From the NCBI RefSeq assembly GCF_964355755.1, contig NC_092677.1, positions 12,668,601-12,732,600 on the forward strand: a stretch of 64,000 nucleotides of DNA. The letters run 5' to 3'. This document shows positions 49,250-59,530 of the stretch, piece after piece. How positions within the stretch are numbered: position 1 is the stretch's first letter; each line of letters opens with the position of its first letter. The position numbers and the translations under genes are program-made. The notes beneath the pieces were generated by a model. The model searched no databases. It was not told where the DNA came from and worked only from the letters and a program-made list of their open reading frames with translations. This DNA is from Antedon mediterranea. Taxonomy: Eukaryota > Echinodermata > Crinoidea > Comatulida > Antedonidae.

Positions 49250-50002
49250 TCAATGTTTCTTTAAATAATGCTGAGTGGATTTAGGTTTATATGCTTCGTT
49301 CGCTGAGCTTGCGTCACCTCTGCTACCATGCGACCAGATGCTGGTCGTAGACCCAGTTGAACCTTTAAGACTTGGCAGAGATTTTGTACCTTTTCTGCCT
49401 TGTTTTAACTTTAAATTTTCTTCTTTAATTAAACTTAATTCACGTTTTAGTAGTACAAATTCTTTAAAGGTAACTTCCTCTTTTGAGGCAGAGTTTGATG
49501 ATTGAATTTTTAATTTCTTTTTCAATTTTTCTAATTCATCTTCAACTTCGCGAAGTAAAACAGACAAGTTTGCATTAGCATTTCGTAAATCAAGCAGTGT
49601 GTTTGTTTTATCTAAAAGTTGCTCCTTGTATGAAACAGCATTCTCTCTGTGAACTAACATTTCGTTTTCAGCACCCTCAACCTGTTTCGTCAACCTAACA
49701 ACCTCTTTCTTCAACTTAACTAACTCTGCATGGTCTTCGTAATTATAAGGCTCTGGAGGACAAGACAGTATACTTTCTTTATTTTTTAGTTGTAGGCTCA
49801 ATTCACGTACCTTCTGCTTGGCTTCCTGTAGGTCCAGTGAGAGTTCTGAAGCCTGCTTCTCCAGTGGTCTAAGATTTTCAAGGTCAGCCTCCAGGATTTG
49901 ACATTTGTTAGTATTTGCTGTATTATTTTCTTGCAATCGGATATTATCTTTTTTAAACTTCACAACTTCTTCAATTGCTTTTTCCATCTGCTGATTAAGT
50001 AC
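49250..50002 (-). CDS. Terminal exon of a long coiled-coil protein
   Basis: The acceptor on the minus strand is ATTTATATCTCCATAG; the exon opens in phase 0 with VLNQQ directly before MEKAIEEVVKFKKDN, and the stop TGA is at 49252-49250. It gives 250 residues: heptad-repeat coiled coil over about the first 195, interrupted at CPPEPYNYED and at SSNSAS, then a basic, Ser/Thr/Gly-rich tail (KGTKSLPSLKGSTGSTTS) ending HYLKKH. The composition (Leu, Lys, Glu, Gln; no membrane segment or signal) fits a cytoskeletal, centrosomal, ciliary or vesicle-tether type protein. The family cannot be named from this part. The internal methionine is not a start, because the frame continues through the splice site into the exon at 56381-56470. 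Confidence 0.93.
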   Translation of the reverse strand, partial: VLNQQMEKAIEEVVKFKKDNIRLQENNTANTNKCQILEADLENLRPLEKQASELSLDLQEAKQKVRELSLQLKNKESILSCPPEPYNYEDHAELVKLKKEVVRLTKQVEGAENEMLVHRENAVSYKEQLLDKTNTLLDLRNANANLSVLLREVEDELEKLKKKLKIQSSNSASKEEVTFKEFVLLKRELSLIKEENLKLKQGRKGTKSLPSLKGSTGSTTSIWSHGSRGDASSANEAYKPKSTQHYLKKH

Positions 50003-50129
50003 CTATGGAGATATAAATTACACATTCAAATTATAACTGCTGTTTATAGGCTTGAACAAACTTTCTAATCGGCTAAAATTAAAATATTTTATTTATACTG
50101 GGCGAACTCTCTAGTTATGATCAGTGGCT

Positions 50130-50430
50130 GTGATGTACTAGTACACCTGGGTAACCTCCTACTCGTCTTGAAAGTTGTACTAGGTTCTTTAAAGTGCACA
50201 TGAGCTAGATGTGTACACTGGACCTATAGTCCTTATCCGAGGAGACTTGTTCTACTACCAGAACCATGGAGTGAGTGAGGCTCAAACCCTTGCCGATGTT
50301 AATTTTGGAAATGTATTACGGTTTCACTGTCTTAACTGCTCGGCCACTTACAAGCTATAATAAGTGGCCTAGGGTATGATTTCTGAATTGTGATTTGAAG
50401 ATCCTTGGTTTGAGTCCAACCTGTAAACTT
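50130..50430 (+). repeat. Dispersed repeat fragment plus tRNA-like sequence
   Basis: ACACCTGGGTAACCTCCTAC, then AAAGTGCACATGAGCTAG, CTTATCCGAGGAGACTTG and CAAACCCTTGCC are in the style of the CACCTGGG repeat at 10888, from a part not present there. At 50365-50425 a decayed tRNA-like stretch (CTTGGTTTGAGTCC) follows. Confidence 0.5.
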
Positions 50431-51328
50431 ATACGGAATCATAGCAAGTATTCAATATACAGTATCTACATCATATCAGAATCGGTTAGTTATGGTGTCC
50501 CCTGAATGGGGGTTGGGATGTTCCCCTTCTGTTTTCTTTCACATTAACATTTAAAACTGTTAAAACAATTTAAAAGTTTAATTCAAAGAAAGTTAATTCT
50601 ACTGCATTTTAGTCATGCATAGTGACACGAAATTGTCTACTTACTTGAGTCTGAGTACAATTTATCTAAGTTCTATATCTAGAATCATGAGAATGCCAAG
50701 CGGCTAAATCAAAGAGTCACAAACAACAATAAATTAACTAACAAATATTATATAAATTTTAATAAGTTCACATACCGAAAGTACTAATCACGTACATACG
50801 TGACTTTGTTGTCACATGACCTTCCTTTTTATTCAGCACTTTGGGAATTCAGTTATTTCCAGCATTTATGTAATTTTAATTTTCAAACAAAAATGTACAG
50901 TATTAATCATTTTCTTTAACTAAACAGCTTAGATTATGGGATAATATTCACAATCTCACACAAAATAACAAATAAATAAAAAGCAAAAAGTATAAAAAAT
51001 AAACAAAATTCTAAAACATATCTGTTGACATGCCAAATAATAAAAAAATAATAAAATATAAATACAAACATTTTATTTAGAATACTTATTAGGACAAAAA
51101 CTATCTTAATATTACAAAAAATGTTGTCGATGGTTTAAATGAGAAAAATTTTGAAATATTTTAAAATGAAATAATTCTTTACAAAATATAATTTGTTGTG
51201 ATGCCATAAACTATAACCGTATTACATTCTTGTTATGTAATCATAGAAAGTGATAATATGAAAAGAAAAAAAAAACTGAAAGCATTAAAAAATTAACACT
51301 ACTACATTTTGCAAACACATCATTTCAG

Positions 51329-51516
51329 AAGTTGTAATCTGTCGCCTGTCAGGAAAACAGCCACATAGAGTTCATGTTAGTCCTTGGAGTTTAGAAATAC
51401 TGAGTGTCACATTTGACAACAAAACCGAGGCTTATTACTTAATGTTACATCTACCACCTCAACACATTAAACACGCATCAAGACAAGATTCACGACAGAC
51501 GACACAGCCGGAACAG
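51329..51516 (+). CDS. Probable internal exon of an unrecognised gene nested antisense in the coiled-coil gene's intron
   Basis: Acceptor CAAACACATCATTTCAG and donor CAG|GTAAAA bound 188 bp with one open frame: two bases, then 62 codons, entering in phase 1 and leaving in phase 0. It reads VVICRLSGKQPHRVHVSPW, SLEILSVTFDNKTEAYYLM, LHLPPQHIKHASRQDSRQ, TTQPEQ. Alternating hydrophobic strands (VVICRL, EILSVTF, AYYLML) followed by a polar Gln/Arg/Ser linker look like the end of a beta-rich domain. The minus strand is stop-ridden. I do not recognise the domain. The block is more GC-rich than the surrounding intron. No AT-rich repeat explains the open frame. Confidence 0.6.
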
Positions 51517-52966
51517 GTAAAATGATATGCATATTAGCTTCCTCAATAATTACTATTTTACAGAATGTTCTGTATGTACGAATCGCTAGATGCTTATATT
51601 ACAAATTATATTTTCTTTAATAAATGAAAATATTATATTTCACATTTATTTCACAGTTGTCATAATTATTTAGATATATATTTGTTAAAATGTTTACATT
51701 TGTATATCTCTTATAAATTATTGACAATTAACTTTAGACCTTAAAGTTTCAAGATATTGTAATAAAATACTTTATTACATACAAATGAATACTCTAAAGT
51801 CATATAATATTCATTTATACTTTACATTAACAATAGAAGAAACCCTTCTTTCAAACATCCTTATTAAGGGGATACTTCCCTGTGTGTGAGACAAACAAGA
51901 AGAACTATGTTATAACACTTTGGCCAACCCTTAAGGAGACACTTTCTTAGGTCCCAAAGAAGAACTCCAAAATTGAAACGGCCACATGATTGGAACTATT
52001 GAATTAGGTTTGCTGATGGTAAAGTTGCTCGATAAAATTCACAATCAACCATTTTAATTATTTATTGCTCGTTTCATATAATTTGACATATAAAACCTAT
52101 TAATGAATTTACCATACCAGGAAACAAAAAAAACCCATTTTAATGTCATTAACATTGTGGTCTGCAAAATTCACTATGTTCCAGTCCTACTGTAGTTTAT
52201 TTACTGTTTTCAAACCTGACTTGGCAAACAATTAACAAAAAATTACAATGTAATCTTATTCTAAATAAAATTATGTCCCCGTTTCTAGGAAAGTCTTGAT
52301 ACTATAAAACTACGATAATTGCTTAATAATGTTCAAACAAACAAAACTTGAACACTTTCCAAAAAGAAATTTTAAGAAAAAATGTTCTTAGAATCTAGAG
52401 AGATTTTGTCAAGTGTAAGACATGTATAAGCAATTAGAAATGGTCCCGTAGGCCCATCCAAATCAAAGACACGCTTCTCAACCACAGAACCGAGATTTTC
52501 TCATGAACTTATATGAAAATAACAGCCTGAAAGTTGTTATTATCTATTATGAATATGACTCATATTGATTATGAACCTATAAAAAAATAATTCAATAAAG
52601 AACACTAAAGTAAGAAGGTAACATTATTTCAAACAAAAGTACTAATATGAATTATTACTGTTGAGTTGATTTCTTAGGACGAAAGGTAACTATGCAAAGG
52701 TAACTATGCCTTTATGGTTTCCAAGAGATTTTTTTTTCCTGGAGTGACACAAAAATGCGCTTACTCAAGAAGCTTATGACAATTGGAAAATAAAGTTTTT
52801 TTGATATAAAAAAATACATAAAATTACATTATAAAAAAAAGAATTTTTCATTCTATTTTTGTTATTGTACAGTTTATTTTGTACCTACTTCTAAAAAACT
52901 ATGTTATAATGATAAACAAAACAACTGTTAAGAAAGACCTTGGTATAATCCAGACCTTGATTTAAA

Positions 52967-53038
52967 AGGAGCGCCATGGCGCTGACGCTCCTTGGCGCTC
53001 CTGAAAACGATCAAAGGAGCGCCTAAAATAGCGCTCCC
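52967..53038. repeat. GGAGCGC inverted/direct repeat block
   Basis: AGGAGCGCC, GGCGCT, GCTCCTTGGCGCTCC, GGAGCGCCT and GCGCTCC are packed into about 70 bp, forming overlapping inverted repeats. It probably comes from a transposon or a GC-rich satellite. Sequence to about 53180 repeats ACGATCTTTG twice (53119, 53161). Confidence 0.6.
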
Positions 53039-53399
53039 CAACCTGTTACAGTGCGTCATAAAAATATATAAGAATATTAACCCCGAATACAACACACAGT
53101 CTATATATAGTCGCGCAAACGATCTTTGTTATGGCTACCCCCGATAGGCTAGGCGCGCCTACGATCTTTGATGTTGCGAGAAAAATATCGTAAACAATTC
53201 ATTCTAAATATAGTATCAGAACGTTTAATCGGTCGCTCAAAAAGACTGCCGACAGAAGACCGTAATTATACAGACCTAGTTTTTTTGGTCACATGGCATG
53301 AAACGCGATACTTTCTGCTTTTAACCGCAACATCTCACATGTTTTTTTTTTTTAACTCAGTACGAGAGGGTGGCTGGCCGACGATAAACAGTAATTAAG

Positions 53400-53780
53400 A
53401 TCGTGTACCTGGATTTTGTGTCACATGACATGAAACATAATACTCTCTGATCTGATCTTAACTGCTCACATGTTTTCCCCTCCAAATTCTGGTCGGGCCT
53501 TTTCTTAAGCCTTAATTAATATGGAATATATATTTATTTTGCATATATTTTGTTGGTGTCCTAGCCTACATAGGCTAGGTGTGATTGTTTTTATAATTCG
53601 CTAACCCAAGGTAGGATTAAATAATTTATAGTGTAGGCCGCCGAAACTAGACTAGGCCTAGATAGCCTCGACTCTCTCTCTGCGTGAGCTGAGGTCCACG
53701 GACCCGATGTCGTCTCGTCGGCGGATTTCCAAATTAGGATAACCTATGCGTAGGCCTAGCTAGGGTGGCTACAAAAATTG
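53400..53780. promoter_or_regulatory. GC-richer block with AGGCCTA palindromes
   Basis: Contains CATAGGCTAGGTG, CTAGACTAGGCCTAGATAGC, GAGGTCCACGGACCCGATG and GTCGTCTCGTCGGCGG. It could be promoter-like or an old transposable element; no start codon with a following splice site is convincing. Confidence 0.3.
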
Positions 53781-54084
53781 TCAACTATCTTTAGATAGGA
53801 TTTTAATTAGCAAACAATACATTGTTTGTTTTCATTGTCCATGCTTCTAAAGGCGATGACAATACAATGGTGTTTACTAACCCTACGAACCACCCTACGA
53901 TCGACGCGTATTTAGATAATTATCATAACAATACATCGTAGACTAAGTTCAGAGAACAATGACCTACGATGAATTTTACGTGCGAGAGTACCATTTCCGG
54001 CCATCTAGAGGTGTCATTTATCAAAATTCGGCTCGCCGCAGGCCCAACCATGGTGGGCCTGTGCCTCGGATACTTAATCAAAAT

Positions 54085-54118
54085 AATGGCTCTCCTCAAC
54101 ATATTGAGGAGAGCCATT
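54085..54118. repeat. Perfect 15-bp inverted repeat, 4-base loop
   Basis: AATGGCTCTCCTCAA, CATA, then the exact inverse. GAGCTCTCCTC follows immediately, repeating part of the arm. It would make a very stable short hairpin; origin unknown. Confidence 0.85.
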
Positions 54119-54499
54119 AGGAGCTCTCCTCTTATATTTATAAATCAAGGTCTGATAATCATTAAAAAACATAATCCACAAATAGATGCGTGGTCGGTGT
54201 TAATGTTAAATAAACTAATACCGTAGTAATTTGCTATTTATATACTTATATCCATAAAAGATATTAAACAACATTAAATCGCAATGTAATGGCAATTTAA
54301 GGCCAATTAGGATCATCCTACGAGTAGCACGTAAGCCTTGACTCTAGTCACCTGAATTTAAATTTTCAAATGCAGCATTCAGGTGTTAATTGTGTTTTTG
54401 TCCAGTTTATTGCTAAGTACCTCATTATCTGTATTTGTTTACCTTTCCATTTAGTGACACTATGAATATTATGACATTATGACAATATGAATAGCTAAA

Positions 54500-55020
54500 A
54501 ACAACATGAAGCAGACGACAGAAGAAAATGAAGCAGACGGAAGAAGAAGAATGAAGCAGATGACAGAGAACAAAATGAAGCAGACGAATGAGAACAAAAT
54601 GAAGCAGACGACAGAGAACAAAATGAAGCAGACGACTGAGAACAAAATGAAGCAGACGACAGAGAACAAAATGAAGCAGACAAAATGAATCAGATGACAG
54701 AGAACAAAATGAAGCAGACGACAGAGAACAAATGAAGCAGACGATCGAGAACAAAATGAAGCAGACGGCAGAAGAAAAATGAATTAGACAACAGAGAAAA
54801 AATTTAGCAGAAGCAGACGAAAGAGAAAAAAATGTAGCAGACGTCAGTGAACAAAATGAATTTAACAACACAGAACAAAATGAAGCAGAAAACACAAATA
54901 AATTGAAGATGAGAGAGAAAAAATGAAGCAGATGACAGAGAAAAAATGTAGCAGACGCCGGAGAAAAAAATGCTGATGGAGGAGAAGAGAAAAAATGCAT
55001 GATGAAGAATAAGATGAAGC
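54500..55020 (+). repeat. 24-bp minisatellite in the coiled-coil gene's intron
   Basis: About 20 copies of AAAATGAAGCAGACGACAGA plus GAAC, most regular at 54565-54690 and degenerate afterwards. The 24-bp unit keeps frames open: MKQTTENK repeats on plus and FCSLSSAS repeats over 191 codons on minus. Neither frame has splice or start context, and the unit degrades without sparing frame. Confidence 0.9.
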
Positions 55021-55256
55021 AAACTACAGTAATTTATAACTGTTACGTTTATACATTGTCACTTTTCAGACAATAATGATGTTTAATGTCACATTAAGTT
55101 TTGTCTAGTCACCTTTCAATAGTTGTTAATGCAATAGTCTAGGTTGTTTTAAACCTAATTTGTCAATTCATAAGCAAAACTAACATATTCAACTTGAGAA
55201 ATAACTATTGAAGTGACTAATTTGATTTTAATCTTTTTTTCACCTTTTGAAAATAG

Positions 55257-55323
55257 GTTTGAGGCCCAGTGTCAGAAGGTTGTAAACAGTGTTGCACCAA
55301 ACTTCAACAAATATCAAGCAATG
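55257..55323 (+). CDS. Possible exon of the same antisense gene
   Basis: Acceptor TCTTTTTTTCACCTTTTGAAAATAG split as a pyrimidine tract plus AAAATAG, donor ATG|GTAATG. The only open frame reads FEAQCQKVVNSVAPNFNKYQ then AM, entering in phase 2 and leaving in phase 0. It does not join directly to the phase-0 end of 51516, so an exon between them would be missing, unless the alternative acceptor GTTTGAG|GCC (phase 0) is used. I do not recognise the peptide. Confidence 0.4.
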
Positions 55324-56009
55324 GTAATGTTTTAAAAAACATTAAGTGTACCCTTGATTATCCGATTGGTTTATTTTGTAATGCCATTCGATATTAGTTC
55401 TACTGCAAAGTAAAAGGTCAATTTATCGGTTCTATTACATGGTTCTATTGCATTTTCAATCAAAATTTGTGCCATGTTGTACTCTGTGACCAGCTAAATT
55501 GTGAGGGCTGCCATTTTTGGCTTGTCTCATCTATGTAAACTCCAACATTCATTTAAGATGGAAGCAATGGCTTTTTAATTGAATAAAAGTTTACTTTAGA
55601 ACAGAAGATGTCTTACAAAAGGTCTATAAGAGTTAAAAAAATTTTTCTCACTATTCAACTTATAAAAATGTATTATTATTTGTATGAATGGTCCACAGAT
55701 TACTTAATGGAAGCTGACAACAAATAACCTACGTAATATGAAGTTTTTTTTATCAGAAAATGTAACTTTTATGTAATTATTATTAAGCTGTCAAAAATGT
55801 AAGGGGTAAAAACAGTCAAGATCAGGGGACACAAATCAAATTCTCTTCATCATAATACTTGTCATTATAAAGATTTGACAACTTGGTAGTGCTATTGGGG
55901 ACATGTCACCCTTTACAACCCCTTGCGTTATCAACAACCCACGAAAACATACCATACACAGATATTGTGGATTTCTTTCTAATCAAAATTACCTTCCATC
56001 GAATATCAG

Positions 56010-56219
56010 ATTGATCTCCGACATATTATGATTGTAAATGTGAATGTTAAAATTAGCGTTGATACCTGTTTGAAGACAGTTGTGTACTCATTAAGATTCC
56101 CAGGGGCCTCTTATATAGCACTCCACTTTCCTTCAAACCAATATCAACGTATAATTTTGAATTGGACTGTGGCATTAACTAATAAAGCTATTATTATAGA
56201 TACAGTCCAACTAAATTAA
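56010..56219 (+). CDS. Possible terminal exon of the antisense gene
   Basis: Acceptor CCTTCCATCGAATATCAG opens in phase 0, matching the phase-0 end of 55323. The frame runs 69 codons (IDLRHIMIVNVNVKISV, DTCLKTVVYSLRFPG, ASYIALHFPSNQYQRI) to TAA at 56217-56219, overlapping an ATTAAA and followed by an A-rich run. Strand-like hydrophobic segments suggest a beta-rich domain. Against it: frames of this length occur by chance here, and the opposite strand at 55993-56065 also looks like an exon. Confidence 0.33.
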   Translation: MDLRHIMIVNVNVKISVDTCLKTVVYSLRFPGASYIALHFPSNQYQRIILNWTVALTNKAIIIDTVQLN

Positions 56220-56380
56220 AGTTTTAAGAAAAAAAAAAACCAAAATAAATCAAACATGACATATGTTTTGATTTTTGACCCATTTATTTTGTATTTAAGT
56301 ATGGGTGTGTCTCCAATAAAAGACCGCTTTTGAAACAAATGTTCTATTATAGTGGTCTTAATGGTTTTTATCAAACTTAC

Positions 56381-56470
56381 CTCAAATCTGGTATCATTTT
56401 GGTCAAGTAATTTTAATTTTTCAATCAATTTTGCATTTACTGTTTCCAATTGGCAGATACGATTTTCAAA
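56381..56470 (-). CDS. Penultimate visible exon of the coiled-coil protein
   Basis: The acceptor is a T-rich tract ending TTTTTTTACAG and the donor is GAG|GTAAGT. Exactly 90 bp, phase 0 to phase 0, 30 codons: FENRICQLETVNAKLIEK then LKLLDQNDTRFE. Leu/Ile/Val occupy heptad positions, continuous with the terminal exon. A 90-bp, symmetrical-phase exon is typical of long coiled-coil genes and could be skipped without frameshift. The preceding exons were not identified. Confidence 0.88.
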
Positions 56471-57522
56471 CTGTAAAAAAAAAAGGAAATACATTTTTTG
56501 TTTATTAAAAAAGACTTTTTGTTATATTTTATTTCATTTTATTGCTGCAAGTTCTATACTTCAAAAAGTAACTTAATATCAAACATGGTTATATATGTTG
56601 TTTTAGGGGAAGCCACTTTTATCGATATTGCATTTCCCCACGGAAAATAAATAGTGTGTACATAGATCCACACAGACTAAAGTAGTCCCCACGGATTTGA
56701 GGTGGTCGTGCATGATTGAACACAGTCAAATGACCAGGAAATCACAGTAAATAAAATGATGAAAAGTGCCGCTTTGTGCGACCGATACTGTCGTAATAAA
56801 ATACACAAAAAAAACACGTTTTGTTATAGTTAATAAGGGGAAATGAGACACGAAAACAACAGAGGGTGCTATACAAGCATTCTTATCAGTAAAAAACATT
56901 TGTTTGAAATTTAAATTCATAAATTTTTATATATATTATTAATGTATTTAAGTTTAAGTTTATAATGATTAAAAATATACATTTAAAATCATGATAATCT
57001 ATTAAAATAACTTAATTTTAACATTAAAAAACCAAGGATACTACACATGTAGTTTCTAAAAATCATAAATTCATGTCAGAGATTTACTATCAATTTCTGG
57101 TTGCCAACTATAAATATGAAAGAATTTTTAATGGGGGCATATGTTGTTGACAGTTATATGATATCATTATGATGGAAATTCAATCAGAATCAATTAGAAG
57201 GTATTTGTGTGAAATGACATAACATCATCTGGGGGTAAAAATGTTTTTTTATACGTTTGTCGTGGTTCATTTGGATGACATCGTATTAAGATCTTTGATG
57301 CATTTTGACAAGATCTGGGTAAAATCACTTTACAAAATCGTTAAAACACATCAATCAAAAAAGCAATCAATCACGTTGTATTGTGTGCCACATATTCATA
57401 AAGTTCTCAACATCATAATTGTACGAAAAATGACTTTATATACTGTTTATATCAATGGTTTATCAATGGATTTAAAACGAAATTTAACCAGACAAAAACA
57501 GAATGAAAAGTAGCCAATGCTT
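56471..57522. other. Probable upstream intron of the coiled-coil gene; no exon seen
   Basis: AT-rich. The plus-strand frame at 57241-57513 has no splice context. An AGAGGGTGCTATAC motif near 56861 is a weak CTCF-like core. Confidence 0.4.
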
Positions 57523-57651
57523 TCTAAAGCTAGTTCCGACAAAAAAAGTGTGATAATATGCCCATGGTAGTAAAATGACATCATCATGTCCATATATGGA
57601 CACATCACATTTTTTTGTCACATAAGGTTTGATAGTGTAGACAGAACTTTA
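57523..57651 (+). mobile_element. Palindromic MITE, copy 6, left TIR deleted
   Basis: The left end jumps from CTAAAGCT to AGTTCCGACAAAAA, lacking about 20 bp of TIR; the right end TTTGATAGTGTAGACAGAAC is intact, with internal GACATCATCATGTCCATATA. Confidence 0.85.
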
Positions 57652-58534
57652 ACAAAAGTTCATTATGAGGTTGTGGTACTGTTTTTGACAAGAGTTTAGA
57701 TTATTTTCTAGTTGGAAAAGAATCAAGTTTGTCTGATATTACTTTTCAATTACTAATTTTGCATTTAAATATAGATAAACAGAATGTGACTCATAAGCCA
57801 TTAGATAGAATGTTGATAATAATCACTTATTTCAACACAATTACTCATTATAGCACAAAAGAATATAAGAACAATCAACTACAGTCCGCCTTTATGCATT
57901 AATATACTTCACACATAAATACAAACTTTGTCTCACTACCTGATATATCAAGCAAAAAGATTAATGAAAAGGATTTAAATTTACGAGGCAACAACCAATG
58001 ACCGACTAAATTACAAATTGTTAATTAATTGTGTGCGACTATGTGCACTCCAACAACACAGTGGGTCGTGTTAAATCTTTCATTGAATTTACGGTAAAAA
58101 AGAAAATTAAGTTGGTTAATAGAATTACCGTTAACAACTTAAATGCTCAGTTGTACATGGAAAATTAATATAAAGAATAATTTAATTTAAAATTTTATTA
58201 TGATAGGCAAAAGTAATTAAATTTAAAATAGTAAAGATGTACAAGGAGATGAAATTGGTTCAAACAAACACCAGTCCCTCTTAAGGACTTGAAGTGACAC
58301 AGACCATATTTGTACCTCTGTAACATCTCAAAACCACCAATAAGAAGCAGAACACTAGACTAACCCGATCAATTATCAGTTTAAAAATTGATTCACAATT
58401 GAAAAGATCGCTTTATAAATTAATACGCAAACTATGGAAGTTTAATGTATTGTACTGCGCTATTAAATTTCCTAACTTGGTCAACGAAGCTTATGAATAG
58501 CGGCTTAATATGATTGGATTTCAATCGAGCTAAG
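57652..58534. other. No firm gene; mixed
   Basis: 58260-58345 has CCCTCTTAAGGACTTGAAG, akin to TTAAGG-containing repeat pieces at 4948 and 51850. Minus-strand frames here lack donors. Confidence 0.35.
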
Positions 58535-58707
58535 GGTGAGTCTGCCGGTATTATCGCTTATAAACAACTTCCTCCCGGGTAAGTAGACCAGAAGGTCATG
58601 TGACAGTCAGGTGACGGCTTTATCATGATAGATTCATTTAGACTCAGTGTGTTTTTTTTTTTCGTTTTTTTTCCTTCAGTTGTTCCTGTATATCAATCAA
58701 CGGGCAG
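58535..58707 (+). other. Splice-signal-rich block: two possible short exons
   Basis: 58535-58578 ends at GTAAGTAGACC and reads GESAGIIAYKQLPP in phase 0. 58680-58707 follows a strong tract (TTTTTTTTCCTTCAG) and ends CAG|GTAAGG. The flanks hold GGTCATGTGACAGTCAGGTG, with E-box-like sites. The two could be 5' UTR or small coding exons of an undetected plus-strand gene, or chance. Phases are compatible (2 to 2). Confidence 0.28.
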
Positions 58708-59530
58708 GTAAGGACGTGAGTAATTGTGGGATACAACTGTTTATTAAAGGTAAAAATGTCTCTTGATGGTATATTTAACGCGACTTCCCTAGTGGCTATT
58801 GTTAATAGTCTATTATGGTCAGTCTCATAGGGTATTGTTCCGGTCTGGCAGAAGTGTTACATTGGTGGACAAATGTTTCAGTTTTATATTAGGACAATTT
58901 TGTTGGACTGTCTCTAGGTGTCCAAGTATCTTTTAAACAAATGTCAGATGGCTGTTTTAAGGAAGTCTACCGTAATATGGGTATTTTCATTAATCTTTAG
59001 TCTTCTCCAAAATGTTCTGATATTGTTGAAGTCTACTGCAACATGGTGATTGAGACAAATGACCACTGCTTTACCCACTTTTATTGGTTGCATTGAATTC
59101 AAAGTTAGCCAATGGTAGTTACTCTAATAACTCCAATGCAATATTTTCCACCACCACCTTTCGAAAATCTTTAAAATTCTGTTTTCATCATTGTAACAAA
59201 ATTATGTCTAACTAATTTCTGATATGGGTTATGTCTTGTCCCGATATCCAGGTGTTTAAAGACCTTCGATGACATCAGATGTCTATCCTTAATTAGCATA
59301 ATTCGTTGTTATTCATCAGTAGACAAAAACCCACCTGCGAGGGATAAAATTAATAAGTATGGGGTCAAATTTGCTGGTTCTGGTCCAGTACTCAAAGTTA
59401 AATGAGATGAGAGACAAGGTCATGCATGCCAGTGATATACCTAGTCATTAAAAAAAAACAGTAGTGATTTTTAACTTGCGCTTTTCATTTAGTGGGTCAC
59501 AAATGACTACGAACAGTCTTACTCTATCTC
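58708..59530. other. No gene seen
   Basis: Moderately complex sequence at 59220-59420 without exon structure. Confidence 0.4.

Larger units (their letters stand above)
50003..56380 (-). other. 6.4-kb intron of the coiled-coil gene
   Basis: It is bounded by donor GTAAGTTTGA (minus, from 56380) and acceptor CTCCATAG (minus, to 50003). Both flanking exons are in phase 0 and join as ...NDTRFE|VLNQQMEKAI without breaking the heptad pattern. The intron contains repeats, a minisatellite and, on the opposite strand, candidate exons of another gene. A skipped or extra minus exon inside it is possible. Confidence 0.75.

Noticed and set aside
49275-49505. Plus-strand 76-codon frame antisense to the terminal exon
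   Set aside because: A shadow of the real coiled-coil exon on the minus strand.
51826-51960. Plus-strand open frame starting KKPFFQTSLL
   Set aside because: It lies in sequence with internal TTAAGG-type repeats similar to 4948 and 58270; likely a repeat, with no good donor.
52452-52568. Plus-strand open frame beginning AHPNQRHASQPQ as the missing exon between 51516 and 55257
   Set aside because: It starts in the right phase, but the only GT dinucleotides (GTTGTT) are poor donors and leave in the wrong phase for 55257.
53168-53398. 76-codon plus frame as a gene
   Set aside because: No recognisable domain, no splice context, and it adjoins a repeat block; at best a transposon fragment.
54425-55000. 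191-codon minus-strand Ser/Cys/Phe-rich frame
   Set aside because: It is made by the 24-bp minisatellite; no start context, no splice sites, and composition is set by the repeat unit.
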